Positions 48,212 to 59,809 of a DNA stretch of 64,000 bases are shown piece by piece. Source of the DNA: Torymus aiolomorphi (lineage: Eukaryota; Arthropoda; Insecta; Hymenoptera; Torymidae); contig CM070875.1 in the NCBI GenBank assembly GCA_036365515.1, positions 92,198,128 to 92,262,127 on the forward strand. Direction: 5' to 3'. A program made the translations under genes and the position numbers. Below the pieces are notes generated by a model. It did no database searches and was not told the DNA's origin. It was given only the letters and a program-made list of their open reading frames with translations. The first letter of the stretch is position 1. Every line of letters starts with the position of its first letter.

Positions 48212-48475
48212 AATCATGCATCTAACTAAAGACCAATATCACATATCTAATATATTTTATATTATATATAATATATAATATATATAATATATAATTTATA
48301 TTATATATAATATAATATAATGGCTATACCAAGATATTTAAAAAAATAATATACAATCGAATCCTTAATTTTATCAATGAATGCAAAATTATCTCTGGTA
48401 ACCAATTCGAATTTGTCAAAAATAAAAGTATTTCGAGACGGTGGCTCGTACGTTCCAGAATATTAATTTAGGATG
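48212..48475 (+). pseudogene. LINE reverse-transcriptase fragment with AT palindrome insertion
   Basis: Encodes pieces of the YHISNIAKIFKKIIYNRILNF…SGNQFEFVKNKS block seen at 58545-58715 (inverted there). It is interrupted by about 80 bp of TATATAATATA palindrome at 48255-48332. Confidence 0.75.
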
Positions 48476-49202
48476 GAGTGAATAGGTCGAACAACAAGGA
48501 ACCATGAGTAATAATAAAACTTTGTTTATTAGGCCGACGTTTCGGTACTGAAGTAAGTACCTTCTTCAGGGCTAAATAAGGAAAATACATAATAAGTACA
48601 TATATACAAATTTTTTTATAAGAATCAATAACGTTTTTTGACAGTGTACTGACCTAATGATTAAAAAAAAAAAAAAAAAAAAAAAGGTTTACACCATGAT
48701 TCGTAGATCACGAGACAGGTGACGTCGAGCATGATTCGGTACAGCACGCAGTGCATCGTCAAGACACGGATTTTTGTTCAACTAGAACAATTGAATTTGA
48801 AAAATTTTTTTTTTGAATTTAAGTTAACGAATTAAAAATTTATTTATTTAAATGAAATAATAAACAGCTAAATCTCTTACCCAACCTGTGCTCTGGAGTC
48901 CCATATTTTCGACAATGAGAGAAAAGCGAATTTCCCGGGGTTTATATACCCACGGGGGTGACGTTAATAACGCAAATTCAAATTTCTAATTCGAGAGTGG
49001 GAGGAGAGGGAGCGAGCTAGCTGGTAGCGTACTGGAGGGGCGGGCTCGGACCCATTCTGAGTGTACGACTGTCCGCGTTTATTATTAATATCGTTATTAT
49101 AAAAGTACTTGTTGGTTGTGTCAACGGATTTTTTATAAATATATTTGACATTTTTAGTGTCATCCATTCGATTTAAACTGTTTTTTTGTGAATGTATATG
49201 GG
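48475..49202 (-). mobile_element. Penelope-like element 3' part and terminal repeat, copy 2
   Basis: On the minus strand from about 49202 the end of a Penelope reading frame is seen (HSQKNSLNRMDDTKN…), matching the C-terminus of the frame at 51841-52737. It runs on to a stop near 48964, then TATATAAA, the A-tract and the hammerhead-like motif. It breaks off at 49202 against a different element. Confidence 0.75.
48536..48569 (-). ncRNA. Hammerhead-like motif in Penelope terminal repeat, copy 2
   Basis: Same motif as at 32321-32354: CTGAAGA-A, GGTAC/GTACC, GAAACGTC. Confidence 0.55.
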
Positions 49203-51075
49203 AGCGTCCAGCAGAAACGGGCCACCGAGCGCGTGCGGTGCCTTTTTTTCGCGTAAAAGGCGCTCTGTTTAACTCGCTCATAATCGTATGCTGCGTCTTT
49301 GAAAAAAAAAACAAGGACCTACATCGATAGATTTTTTTCTGCTCTTTCCAATTGCGCCATTGTTTTTATTGCAAAACGCGTTCTTCCTGACGAAAACTCG
49401 AGTTGAATATTGAAAGCCATTTTTCTCAAAGTATATCATGTTTTTTTTCAAAATAAACTACACCATTGGAAAGTACAACTCTTAAGCTTCAAAACTCTAT
49501 CTTGGATAAGTTGGAGAAATAAAGGGTTTAAAAGTAACAACATGAAAAAGACAGCGTCGAGGATCCGCGCGAACCCCTCGCGCCCGTGCGTACGGCACGT
49601 TTAAGTGCACGCTCTATTCAATTCGCTAATAATCGTGTACCAAGTCTCTAAAAAAAGAACTAAGGACATATATCGATAGATTTTTTCCTGCTCTTTCTAA
49701 TGGTGCTATTATTTTTATTCCGAAATGCTTCCTTCTAGTTGAAAATTTCATTTGAATGTTTAAACTCTATTTTTTCAATAAAATATCAGTCTTTTCTTCA
49801 AAATGAATTATATTCTCCAAAAGTACAAGTCTTAGACTATAAAATATTATATTTTTAAGTTGAAACATGAAAAGTTCAAAAATAGTAAGATCAAAAAGAC
49901 AGGCTGCCCGAACTTTTTACGCTATGCTCAAGGGCGGATTAATACACGCGATGTGCTATTTCGCCCTTTCTTTTTTGTAAATATAAAATGTTTTGTAACT
50001 TCCAAGGCCAATGCTAAAACGCAATATTTAGGACGACATTCGGCAAATTTACTGAATCCTATTTTCGATCCAGGATACTGTTGCTTATATTTTAAATATA
50101 GTTCTCGAAGATTGTATAAAACAAGCCGTTTCTGGATGTAACTTTTTGTGCCATCATCATTTTTTATACATTTGTTATCTTTATAGCCTGGCATAATTCT
50201 ACTATTCTCATCACTTTCATAGGAGAGCTTTGCTTGATCTAAAGTATCACTTGATATTTTTTTATTTCCTCTGTTGTCATTTAATTGGGCTGGGTTATCA
50301 AATAATTTACATTTCGATGAAAGTCGACGAGACAAGTTCGAAAATCTAGCTACTTTGCGAGTTCTCCAGTTTTTAGGAAGTAATTTCAAAAGTAATATCT
50401 TTTCCATTTTTGTCAAATTTTGGTCATTCAACAATTTTTTCAAATTAAAAATAATTTCTTTAGAATGTTCTATTGAAATCTCACTCTTTTCTTCAATCTG
50501 AGCATTAGATTTTATTCGACACGAATCGGATATTTTGTCTCTATCAGTTAGATGCGGATAACAAGCTCTAAGTTTATCGGCAACAAACCTAAGTTTCGAT
50601 GAATGCTTTATTTCATCAAATGGATTACAGCAACGGTTTAAAATGTTAGACATTTTATTAAGCTTTTTTTTATTAAGGCAATAAGACAAAGGGGCAAAGT
50701 AATAAGGCGTGTGCATAAAGCACTTGGCTAGTGGGCGACGCAGGCCTCTATTTAAGCCCGCGGGGTGATGTTTTTCATTGAAGGTAGTGCGCTTGGTGCT
50801 TGCCATCTAGCGGGCACTTCGGGTACTAATCCCGAACAGAAGCATTTCGGAATAAAAATAATAGCACCATTGGAAAGAGCAGGAAAAAATCTATTGATAT
50901 ATGTCCTTAGTTCTTTTTTCAGAGACTTGGTACACGATTATTAGCGAATTGAATAGAGCGTGCACTTAAACGTGCCGTACGCACGGGCGCGAGGGGCTCG
51001 CGCGGACCCTCGGCGCTGTCTTTTTCATGTTGTTACTTTTAAACCCTTTATTTCTCCAACTTCTCCAAGATAGGG
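49203..51075. mobile_element. Candidate DNA transposon with compound inverted ends
   Basis: A ~240-bp sequence (about 49490-49735, with CGCGCCCGTGCGTACGGCAC and TCGCTAATAATCGTG) is inverted at 50840-51070. On the left a related, more diverged unit lies just outside (49203-49490), making the left end a tandem pair. A 292-residue frame fills the interior. It lies between two Penelope pieces of opposite orientation. Family not identified. Confidence 0.6.
49928..50806 (-). CDS. Uncharacterised protein of a candidate DNA transposon (292 aa)
   Basis: Begins MASTKRTTFNEKHHPAGLN and is very basic. A Lys/Leu-rich middle (IIFNLKKLLNDQNLTKMEKILL) could form helices. The C-terminal part YNLRELYLKYKQQYPGSKIG followed by FSKFAECRPKYC resembles a motif (FSKF-x2-LRP-x-WC) I associate with larger uncharacterised, probably transposon-encoded animal proteins. 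Those run on for several hundred residues past this point, so this frame is likely C-terminally truncated. The position between inverted ends supports a transposon role. No catalytic residues can be named. Confidence 0.5.
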   Translation of the reverse strand: MASTKRTTFNEKHHPAGLNRGLRRPLAKCFMHTPYYFAPLSYCLNKKKLNKMSNILNRCCNPFDEIKHSSKLRFVADKLRACYPHLTDRDKISDSCRIKSNAQIEEKSEISIEHSKEIIFNLKKLLNDQNLTKMEKILLLKLLPKNWRTRKVARFSNLSRRLSSKCKLFDNPAQLNDNRGNKKISSDTLDQAKLSYESDENSRIMPGYKDNKCIKNDDGTKSYIQKRLVLYNLRELYLKYKQQYPGSKIGFSKFAECRPKYCVLALALEVTKHFIFTKKKGRNSTSRVLIRP

Positions 51076-51299
51076 TTTATCTAATCTATAAGTCGGACTA
51101 TTAATTGCTGAAACAATGATGCGAACTGGGAGATCTTTTTTGTGTATATTTCTTATTAACATAAGAAAAACTAGAATCACAATCAAAAACGCCTTTATTC
51201 TTTCAATCTAAGATAAGATTTTTTATGGATTTTTGTAACTTGTTGAGTGGATTTCTGTCTAGTAATGTGTAATATTTCGTATCATTGAGGCATCAAAGA
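51076..51299. other. Unassigned sequence upstream of the Penelope frame
   Basis: No open frame or repeat recognised. Probably the decayed N-terminal part of the Penelope element or a junction. Confidence 0.3.
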
Positions 51300-52737
51300 C
51301 CAAAACACAAATAAAAACAAATGGCTTTTAAATTTATCCTCGACCACTTTACCCATATATGCAACTGAAATCTTAAGCCTAGGAGAAAAATTTAATTTTA
51401 CTGCGGATACAGATAAAAAAACGTACTTTGAACTTTTCAAGGATATTGAAAGTGCCAGGTCTAGTAATGATATTAATGACAATATTAGAAACAGATTACT
51501 GAATTGCGTCAATCACCACACGTAGTTTCCCTCTTTACGAACCTCTCCAAAGAAATCATTCTTAAAGCTTTGGGAAAAAAGTGGTCATATTTTGGCAACT
51601 TACTTCCCATAAGTAAAAAAGGGTTCCTGAAAGGAGTGGAATTACTGCTTGACTCTACGTTTTTTACGTTTAATGGTGAATTTTACCGGCAGATCATGGG
51701 TGCCCCTACGGGTTTCTGTTCAAGCCCCTTGTTTGCAGACGTAGTGTTAGAATTTCTTGAAAATAAATGCTTAAGTTCAGTAAAAAGCTCAATAATTTTA
51801 TACAAACGATATGTCGATGACTGTTCTTTAGTTATTAAAAATGATTAATAAAGTTTTAGAAAAATTTAACTCGTTTGATCAGTTTTTGCAATTTACTGTT
51901 GAACTAGAAATAGATAATAGTATTAGCTTTTTAGATATTAAAATCATTAGAGAAAATAATGACATTGTAAAAACGAATTGGTACAGGAAACCTACCGCCT
52001 CCGGTAGATACATTAACTATTTTTCACATCACCCTACCCACCAGAAAATTGCAGTTATTTACGGACTAGTTGATAAGACAATTAAAATCTCACACATTTC
52101 TTTCCACAATGAAAACTTAAAAATTATCAAATCCTTTTTAATGCAGAATGAGTATCCTCTTACCTTCATAGAAAAATATATTGATAAACGCTTACTTTCT
52201 TACGAACACAACAACAATCAAACTTACAATAAACAAGATCACCGTAACAAGATTTTAGTAATCCCTTTCATTAAAGACTTAAATAAAAAACTTTGCAGTA
52301 CTATGATAGACGTTAAGAACTTACGAATGATCAATAGAAACATTAATAAACTAAGATTTATAAAACTAGGTAAAGATAAGTTAGATCTGCTTGAAACAGT
52401 ATCTGTTGTCTACAAATTTATCTGTAAAGAGTACGATGCATCTTATGTAGGCACTTCAAAAAGGAAATTAAGCAAACGTATATATGAACACAAGTACGCG
52501 GTCTCTAAATCGTTAACTACCTCCGCACTTTCAGATCACGTTAAAATAACAGGACATAAAATAGACTTCGAAAAAACACAAATAATAGACACAGAAACTA
52601 ACTACCAAAAACGCACTTTTTCCGAAATGTTGCATATATATTCACAAAAAAACAGTTTAAATCGAACGGATGACACTAACAAGGAAGGTACCCCAAGTGT
52701 AAGTCGCCGATTTGGACGATATTGCAATATCTTGTAG
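51300..52737 (+). pseudogene. Penelope-like reverse transcriptase with GIY-YIG endonuclease, broken
   Basis: Three frames join in order: LNLSSTTLPIYATEILSLGE…RSSNDINDNIRNRLLN; then VSLFTNLSKEIILKALGKKW, GAPTGFCSSPLFADVVLEF and the catalytic YVDD; then, after a shift at about 51845, ISFLDIKIIRENNDI, RKPTASGRYINYFS and finally YKFICKEYDASYVGTSKRKL-x-KRIYEH. The last is the GIY-YIG nuclease domain that distinguishes Penelope elements from LINEs. Such proteins nick DNA and reverse-transcribe from the nick. Frameshifts near 51520 and 51845 disable this copy. It ends where the ~300-bp tandem repeat begins (52681). Confidence 0.87.
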
Positions 52738-53515
52738 TACATTAAAAAATAAGAGACACGTATTTTTTTTACGTGCTGATAGACACTTTAAGGGGGTGAA
52801 ATCTACCCCTAAAGTTCACCCTCAAAAACAGTTTTTTTCAAATATTTCAAAAACGAATAAAGCTAGCTTAATGAAACCGACGCCAAAAGTTGTAGAATAA
52901 AAAAGCCTTCAAAATAGCATTACTTTCAATTTTAAGGGTAGCAACCCCTATTTTTTTTTCAAGAAAACTAAGCTTTTTTCATCAATTTTCAGCTATAAAA
53001 ATTACAATAAATTATATATCGCCTCAAAACTGATTCCATTTAAAAGAAAATTAAAAAATAAAGTTGACCTGTCCCGTGGTTTTGGCAAAATTATTTTTTA
53101 GGGGTAACTCCCTTATTTATTTTTTGTTCATTATTTCAGAAATAAATACAGATACCTTAATAAAACCAACGCTAAAAATTTTACATAAGAAAGGCTTCAA
53201 AACAGCATTATTTTCAATTTTAAGAGTAGCAACTCCTATTTTTTTTTCAAGAAAACTAAGCTTTTTTAATCAATTTTCAGCTATAAAAATTATAATAAAT
53301 TATATATCGCCTTAAAACTGATTCCATTTAAAAGAAAATTAAAAAAATAAAGTTCACCTGTCCCGTGGTTTTAACCAAAATTATTTTTTAGGGGTTAACT
53401 ACCTTAATAAAACTAACGCTAAAAATCTTAAAATTAAAAAGGCCACAAATCTGTATCACTTTCAATTTTAAGGGTAGGAACCCCTATTTTTCTCTTTTTA
53501 AGGAATTTAAGAGAC
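52681..53515. repeat. ~300-bp tandem repeat array (copy 2)
   Basis: Same order of motifs as 32932-33739, starting CAAGGAAGGTACCCCAAGTG, with about three units. Downstream to 53826 is AT-rich, with a run ATCGATTTTTATCGACTACT but no gene. Confidence 0.82.
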
Positions 53516-53826
53516 TTTATTGACTTCAATGGTGAAACTTATCGATTTTTATCGACTACTACTAACTTTCTCTAGCAGGGAGGGTAAATGTGTTTATTAT
53601 TTTTTTCCGAAAAAATTGCGTAAATAATCAAAATTTAGTGAGATTAATTTTTTTTCAAAAAAAATAATAAAAATTAAAGTTACGTGTTGCAGAAAAATAC
53701 AAAATGAAATGATAACTAATGTAAATATGGTTTCTGTTTTAACAACACAAGTTTTATTATTACTATTATTACAAAAAATTTAAAGTATTCTCAAAAAAGT
53801 AATTGTTTGTCAAATAGCTCGAGGCA

Positions 53827-55516
53827 TTATGGATTGTAAGTTGTACAATAATGATATTCTTCAAAAAAGTGTTTTAAGCATAAAGATTTTTTAGACCACG
53901 AACATCTAACAATTGCAACATTATTACAACCATTGATCTCACAATGCGTTGCACAGGAATCTCCGAAACTGAAACGTACGGGGTCATCGAAATCTCCTGG
54001 TCGATTCACAAGATACTCACTTTTATACCACGAATATTTAAATGGATTTTCATATCGTGGAGATGAAAATTGGTTATGAACCAAAGACTGTAATTTAATT
54101 ATATTATTTCTCAAATGTAAATTTAAGTCTTCGTCTATGAGCAAAACATGTTCTGAAAACTGTTTAACATAGTTCTTCCATGTGCGGAATCCATATACAT
54201 CTAACGGCTGTATGTTTCCAGTCGTTCCTGTAGGTATCATTTTGAGATGTAGTGTTTTATCGTGTGGCGTAACTTCCTGTACAATCGTTGGACAATAACC
54301 ACTCCACGAATCAATTAGCAGCATGCTTCTAGGTCCAACTTGAGGAAAATATACCTCTTTTAACCACGCCTTAAAGAGTTCTACAAATTTTGATTTTATT
54401 TAAATGTGTCTTCCGAAATAATTAACGTTTTATTTTTAAAAATTAATAGAACGTGATTTTACCTGAATTAAGTTTTCCAGATGTCGAGGATGTAACATAT
54501 ACGTTTGTAGGCACAAACAAATTTTGTGAAACAATTGGTCCAAATTCTCCGCTTCGTTCCTTTAATACTAAAAATAATGGTGATAGTAACTTTCCTGTGG
54601 CTGAAATTGTCGGCTGTACAGTATAGCTATGAGTTGTTGATGTGACCGACTGTACAAGGCACTGTAATTTCTTTTCTCCTTCAAAAGCAAGAGGTCGACC
54701 AGAATGCATTTCCAACTGAAAACCAGACTGGTCTGAAATATATGTATTGTCAGCGCCTATTTGATTAATCAATTGTTTGACTTCTGTTACGAATTCTACT
54801 TCTTTTTTATGCAAATCATTTCTACTTTCTATACTTTTTTTTGTGATAAATTTATTAATTTTTCGAGAAACAATTCTATGGGTGTATTTAAATTTTGAAA
54901 GCCAATGTTTTGAAGCTGTAAATCTTACGTCCTCATTTCCGATTAATTTTCGTGCTTGTAGAGCCCATCTTCTTAAATCGTTGTCATGAATTATTAATCC
55001 AGCTTCAGTAGCAGCTTTAAAATTTTCTAGTGTGAAATCGCAAATTCTTGCAATTTTTTCTCGGTAAGTTCCACCTTGATTGATTTGGTGAGCCCAGCGA
55101 TGTAACTGTGTTTCAGAACTGACTTTCCTGAATCTATTTTGAACTGTTTCAAGCGATAAATTCTTTTTTGTTTTTCCACTTCTCCAATATTCTATAGCCC
55201 TTTTTTTGTATTCAAAACTCAATGGTTCTTCATGTCCCGTACATTGATTCGTAGGTAATTCAGGATAGTAAGGAAGTGTATGTAAATCAACATCTTCCAC
55301 AATACGTGCATCTGTTTCTTTATATTTTTCTTGAAAATCCAACGATTTTTTCATTATAACATCTATGCTATTAGACGATTCCATTAAATCTAACAGTATC
55401 ATTTGGAAATGGTCTTTTATTTCTATTTCTTTAATATTATAGGGGCTATCTTCAATATCAAGTATTTGGAAATAGGCCAGCAGCAAATTAATAACATTCA
55501 GAGGATTAATTTTCAT
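53827..55516 (-). CDS. Tc5/pogo-like DDE transposase, two exons, apparently intact (535 aa)
   Basis: Exon 1 is 55516-54463 from ATG (MKINPLNVINLLLAYFQ…). An 82-bp intron (GTAAAA…TTTGTAG, 54462-54381) is followed by exon 2, 54380-53827. Splicing restores SGKLNSELFKAWL in frame. The N-terminal half has a CENP-B/Tc5-type DNA-binding segment (FTASKHWLSKFKYTHRIVSR). The DDE core shows YISDQSGF, LLIDSWSGY and IPTGTTGNIQPLDVYGFRTW, carrying the three acidic positions. The C-terminal Cys/His-rich tail (CATHCEINGCNN…CSWSKKSLCLKHF) could bind zinc. An in-frame extension upstream to 55585 exists, but a TTTTAG acceptor sits just 5' of this ATG, so an extra 5' exon is possible. No stops interrupt either exon. 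Terminal repeats were not found. Confidence 0.83.
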
Positions 55517-55599
55517 TTTGAGTGCTAAAATAATCAAACATTTATAAGAATAATTGCATACAGAAATAGTATCTTTACAACCCACATATATAGAATGCT

Positions 55600-56869
55600 G
55601 AAAATAAAAACATTTTTTTAATTTGTATGCGTTACCCCTCTAAACGTTACATTACTATATTGCGAGAACATAGCTATTTCTCAAGGAGGAAGCTTTGTAC
55701 GTTGTACGTTGTACGCTTTTACTGATGTACGCCATCATGCGACCAATGTCTTTTTACCGGGAAATATTTGTTTAAATATTAAAAAAATACCATATTTTCA
55801 CAAGATAATAATGGTGCATTTAAAAAGGAGACACATACAAATAAAACAAATATTTATACTGTGGGCCATCCTGTTAAGAATCTATTAAGAATATCGTATC
55901 TGTATATTTCTTTACTAAAGCGCTGGATTAAAATGAAAAGAAGGTAATCTCGAGTTTTTTTTAAATTTGTAAACAGTAATCGATAAGATGTATTGCACAA
56001 TGCCTGTTAATTTAGATTTATTAAAATTAAGATTTAGTTACTTAAAATTATTATTTGTATGTAAAGTTTATTATTTGTAAAACATCTAATAGTAAAGGAA
56101 CCGTATACAATTTTGGCTAAAAATTGAATCAGGAGTCTATAATTTTGTTAATAACAGAAAGTAAACAATACAGTATACACAATAAAGTATATTTTGATAC
56201 ATTTTTTAATTTTCGTAAAAATATTAAAAATACTTTATGCACTTATAAATCAGGATTTTTTAAATCTTTAAAATTAAAGAAAAATCAATTAAAACTATTT
56301 GTCCTCTATTACGTCAAATGTATCTCCAAAAAATGTAACAATGTACGAAATTGCATACTTTCTAATATGTTCATTAAAAATAACGCAAAATATAATTTTG
56401 AAAAGCTGTTATAATTTTATTAAAGCCTATAGACAGATACGAAATTCTTACAATTAATGCATTAGATCTGATATATAAATAGACATTTACCTGTAGTTTT
56501 GTAGTGCTGCTGACATTAAAAAAAATGAATTGATGAAATATTACAGCCACAATATTGTAGAAATAACCACTTTCACAAAACAACACTGCGCGACTGGAAC
56601 TCTACCGATTTATAAATACAATGTTTGCCAGCAATATATGCGATTTATTTAACTGCGAGTTAAATCACCAATCTATAAATATCCGCCTCATAATAACATA
56701 AAAATAACATATTATTTTCTCATTCACAATCAGCGATTACTCTTATTTACTGCATAAAAATCACTTACATCCACGTACACACACGCACGCACACATTAAT
56801 TTTTTTTAATGCTTTATTTATCACGTATCAAAATGGTACGATTGCCTTTGACGAAGTATTTATAATAAT
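55600..56869. other. AT-rich stretch upstream of the Tc5-like gene
   Basis: An ATG with MSAALQNY and a GTAAAT donor on the minus strand near 56513-56490 could be an untranslated or extra first exon, but its phase does not fit the acceptor at about 55602. A 96-residue Lys/Asn-rich frame (56124-56414, plus) looks like chance. Confidence 0.3.
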
Positions 56870-57865
56870 ACATAAAATATAATAAAGGGAAGTAAGAACA
56901 TAATGAACTTCCGGGGATGATTTGCACCCCTTTAAAATGTATTATTCACAGATAAAAAATATAAATATTTTTCGTTTTTTGGTTCACTACAACATATAAA
57001 AGTTTAAATAAACATGTTACTTTTCTTGTGGAATTCAAGTCAAAATTAGTTTTTCGAAAAAGCTTTACAATAATCCGTTTAAACAAGTAGTTTAACCAAA
57101 CTAGTTTTGCAAAATTAATGATAAATTAGTATTTCGTATTGCCCGAAAGCGCTAAAATTACATAGCGTTTGTCTGTGTTATTGGTCAAAATTTTATGGTC
57201 AATCATTTCAATGGAATGGTTTTTAAAGAGATATATTTATTGTAATTTTTATAGCTGAAAATTGATAAAAAACTTAATTTCCTTTAAAAAAATAGGGGTT
57301 GCTACCCTTAAAGTTGAAAGTTATGCAGATTTATGGCCTTTTTAATTTTAAGATTTTTAGCGTTGGTTTTATTAAGATGTCTTTATTTATTTCTGAAATA
57401 ATGAACAAAATATAAATAAGGGGTAGTTACCCCCTAAAAAATAATTTTGGCCAAAACCACGAGACAGGTCAACTTTATTTTTTAATTTTCTTTTAAATGA
57501 AATCTGTTTTGAGGCGATATATAATTTATTGTAATTTTTATAGCTGAAAATTGATGAGAAAAGCTTCGTTTTCTTGAAAAAAAAATAAGGGTTGCTACCC
57601 TTAAAATTGAAAGTAATGCTGTTTTGAAGGCTTTTTTATTCTACAACTTTTGGCGTCGGTTTCATTAAACTAGCTTTATTCGTTTTTGAAATATTTGAAA
57701 AAAACTGTTTTTGAGGGCGAACTTTAGGGGTAGATTTCCCCCCTTAAAGTGTCTATCAGCACGTAAAAAAAAATACGTGTCTCTTATTTTTTAATGTACT
57801 ACAACATATTGCAATATCGTCCAAATCGGCGACTTACACTTGGGGTACCTTCCTTGTAAGAATCT
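56870..57865. repeat. ~300-bp tandem repeat array (copy 3, inverted) with its flanking part
   Basis: Reverse complement of 47700-48211 joined to reverse complement of 32932-33740. This copy shows the arrangement without the P-family insertion and so acts as an empty-site reference. Confidence 0.85.
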
Positions 57866-58545
57866 CAAATATATTTATAAAAAATCCGTTGACACAACGA
57901 ACAAGCACTTTTATAATAACGATATTAATAATAAACGCGGGTAATCGTACACTCAGAATCGGGCCGAGCCCGCCCCTCCAGTACGCTACCAGCTAGCTCG
58001 CTCCCTCTCCTCCTACTCTCGAATTACAAATTTGAATTTGCGTTATTAACGTCACCCCCGTGGGTATATAAACCCCGGGAAATTCGCTTTTCTCTCATTG
58101 TCGAAAATATGGGACTCCAGAGTACAGGTTGGGTAAGAGATTTAGCTGTTTATTATTTCATTTAAATAAATAAATTTTTAATTCGTTAACTTAAATTCAA
58201 AAAAAAAATTTTCAAATTCAATTGTTCTAGTTGAACAAAAATCCGTGTCTTGACGATGCACTGCGTGCTGTACCGAATCATGCTCGACGTCACCTGTCGT
58301 GATCTACGAATCATGGTGTAAACCTTTTTTTTTTTTTTAATCATTAGGTCAGTACACTGTCAAAAAACGTTATTGGTTCTTATAAAAAAATTTGCATATA
58401 TGTACTTATTATGTATTTTCCTTATTTAGCCCTGAAGAAGGTACTTACTTCAGTACCGAAACGTCGGCCTAATAAACAAAGTTTTATTATTACTCATGGT
58501 TCCTCGTTGATCGACCTATTCACTCCATCCTAAATTAATATTCTG
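57866..58545 (+). mobile_element. Penelope-like terminal repeat, copy 3 (plus orientation)
   Basis: Inverted relative to 32255-32932. TATATAAA at 58065-58072, with a CGTCACCCC stretch upstream, looks like a promoter. The hammerhead-like motif lies near its 3' end, followed by the shared terminal phrase CCTATTCACTCCATCCTAAA. Confidence 0.72.
58432..58465 (+). ncRNA. Hammerhead-like motif in Penelope terminal repeat, copy 3
   Basis: CTGAAGA-A, stem GGTAC/GTACC, GAAA, CGTC. Identical to copies 1 and 2. Confidence 0.55.
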
Positions 58546-59320
58546 GAACGTGCGAGCCACCGTCTCGAAATACTTTTATTTTTGACAAATTCGAATTGGT
58601 TACCAGAGATAATTTTGCATTCATTGATAAAATTAAGGATTCGATTGTATATTATTTTTTTAAATATCTTGGCTATATTAGATATGTGATATTGGTCTTT
58701 AGTTAGATGCATGATTTTTACTATTCGCCTTGTGTATAGCTATTATTTCTGCTTCTTTCAGCGCCTCTGGCCAGACCGCTTTTTCAATGTAAAGGCTAAT
58801 TATATGCACTAGTGGTGTTGTGATATAGTATGCTACCGTTTTAAGCATTTTATTATCAACTCCACCATTTTTCAGCTTCATGTTGTTAATGATTTTAGTA
58901 ATTTCGAGATGGTTTGTTGGTGTTAAGAAAATAGTTTTAGAATATATTTTTGTATTACCCATGACGGTATTGAGAGGTTGTTCTATTTTTCCACTTAATT
59001 CTTTACCAATATTACAAAAGTAGTCGTTCATTGTATTCGCTATTTCATTAGGGTTAGTGACTTTTTGTATATTCTTATCATATATTTGGTTTATTTTGTC
59101 ACCTTTTTGTATATTCTTGCCTAACTTAGCATTTATTATTTTTCACAAATTTCTCAAATTATTATAGTTTCATCGGGTTTGTTCGCGATTAGACATTAAT
59201 TTGGCATTATTTATAACCTTATTTAGTATTGTAACATAGTTTTTGTATTCTGTCTTAGTAGTTTCGTTATTAATGAAAAGGCTATTGACCAACCAGATAT
59301 TGTAGTTAAAGTATTGAATA
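58545..59320 (-). pseudogene. CR1/jockey-like LINE reverse transcriptase, 5' half
   Basis: The minus strand encodes YKNYVTILNKVINNAKL, then MNDYFCNIGKELSGKIE, IINNMKLKNGGVDNKMLKTV, WPEALKEAEIIAIHKANSKN and, after a shift near 58705, YHISNIAKIFKKIIYNRILN with SGNQFEFVKNKS. These are the pre-RT linker and first RT motifs. It stops where the Penelope terminal repeat begins. The missing second half resembles 31185-32215. Confidence 0.8.
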
Positions 59321-59399
59321 TAAAAGTTAAAGAACTGAAAAATGAAATTGTAAATAAATGCATTTTTGGAAAATGCATTTCTTATAGCCTTCACTCACG

Positions 59400-59809
59400 T
59401 AATTGAATTTCAAAATACATATGCTAATTTTTAGGCACGAGTGCTTCTCGGGAGAGCCTTATATTTTCGTCAGGGCGAAAATTGTAACACTTCAAATTCT
59501 GAAATTTACAACATAAAAAATATTTTCCACCCAAAAGAAGTACATTTTAAGCGTTTTCAGAGATGTATGTATGTCTGTACGTATGTATGTGATCAAGTAA
59601 CCCGATTATCTCAGGGAAATTTCGACGGATCCAAACGGGCTTTGGGGAATATACTCGTATAATTATAAGTAACTGACAGTTCTCTACCGAGCCAAATCGA
59701 TCGACAAATAAAAAAACGCCAGGGCAAATAAAAATTTGAAAAAATCGATTTTTGAGCATACGGTGAACAAAATTAAATTTAAGTCAAAAACAACAAATGC
59801 ATCTGCTAA
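59400..59809. other. Unassigned repeat-like sequence
   Basis: Contains GTATGTATGT-type short repeats and the phrase CAAATCGATCGACAAATAAA; tone and composition resemble the microsatellite-bearing repeat family. No gene. Confidence 0.35.

Noticed and set aside
56124..56414. 96-residue Lys/Asn-rich frame
   Set aside because: Composition is as expected from AT-rich DNA, with no motif and no splice or promoter context.
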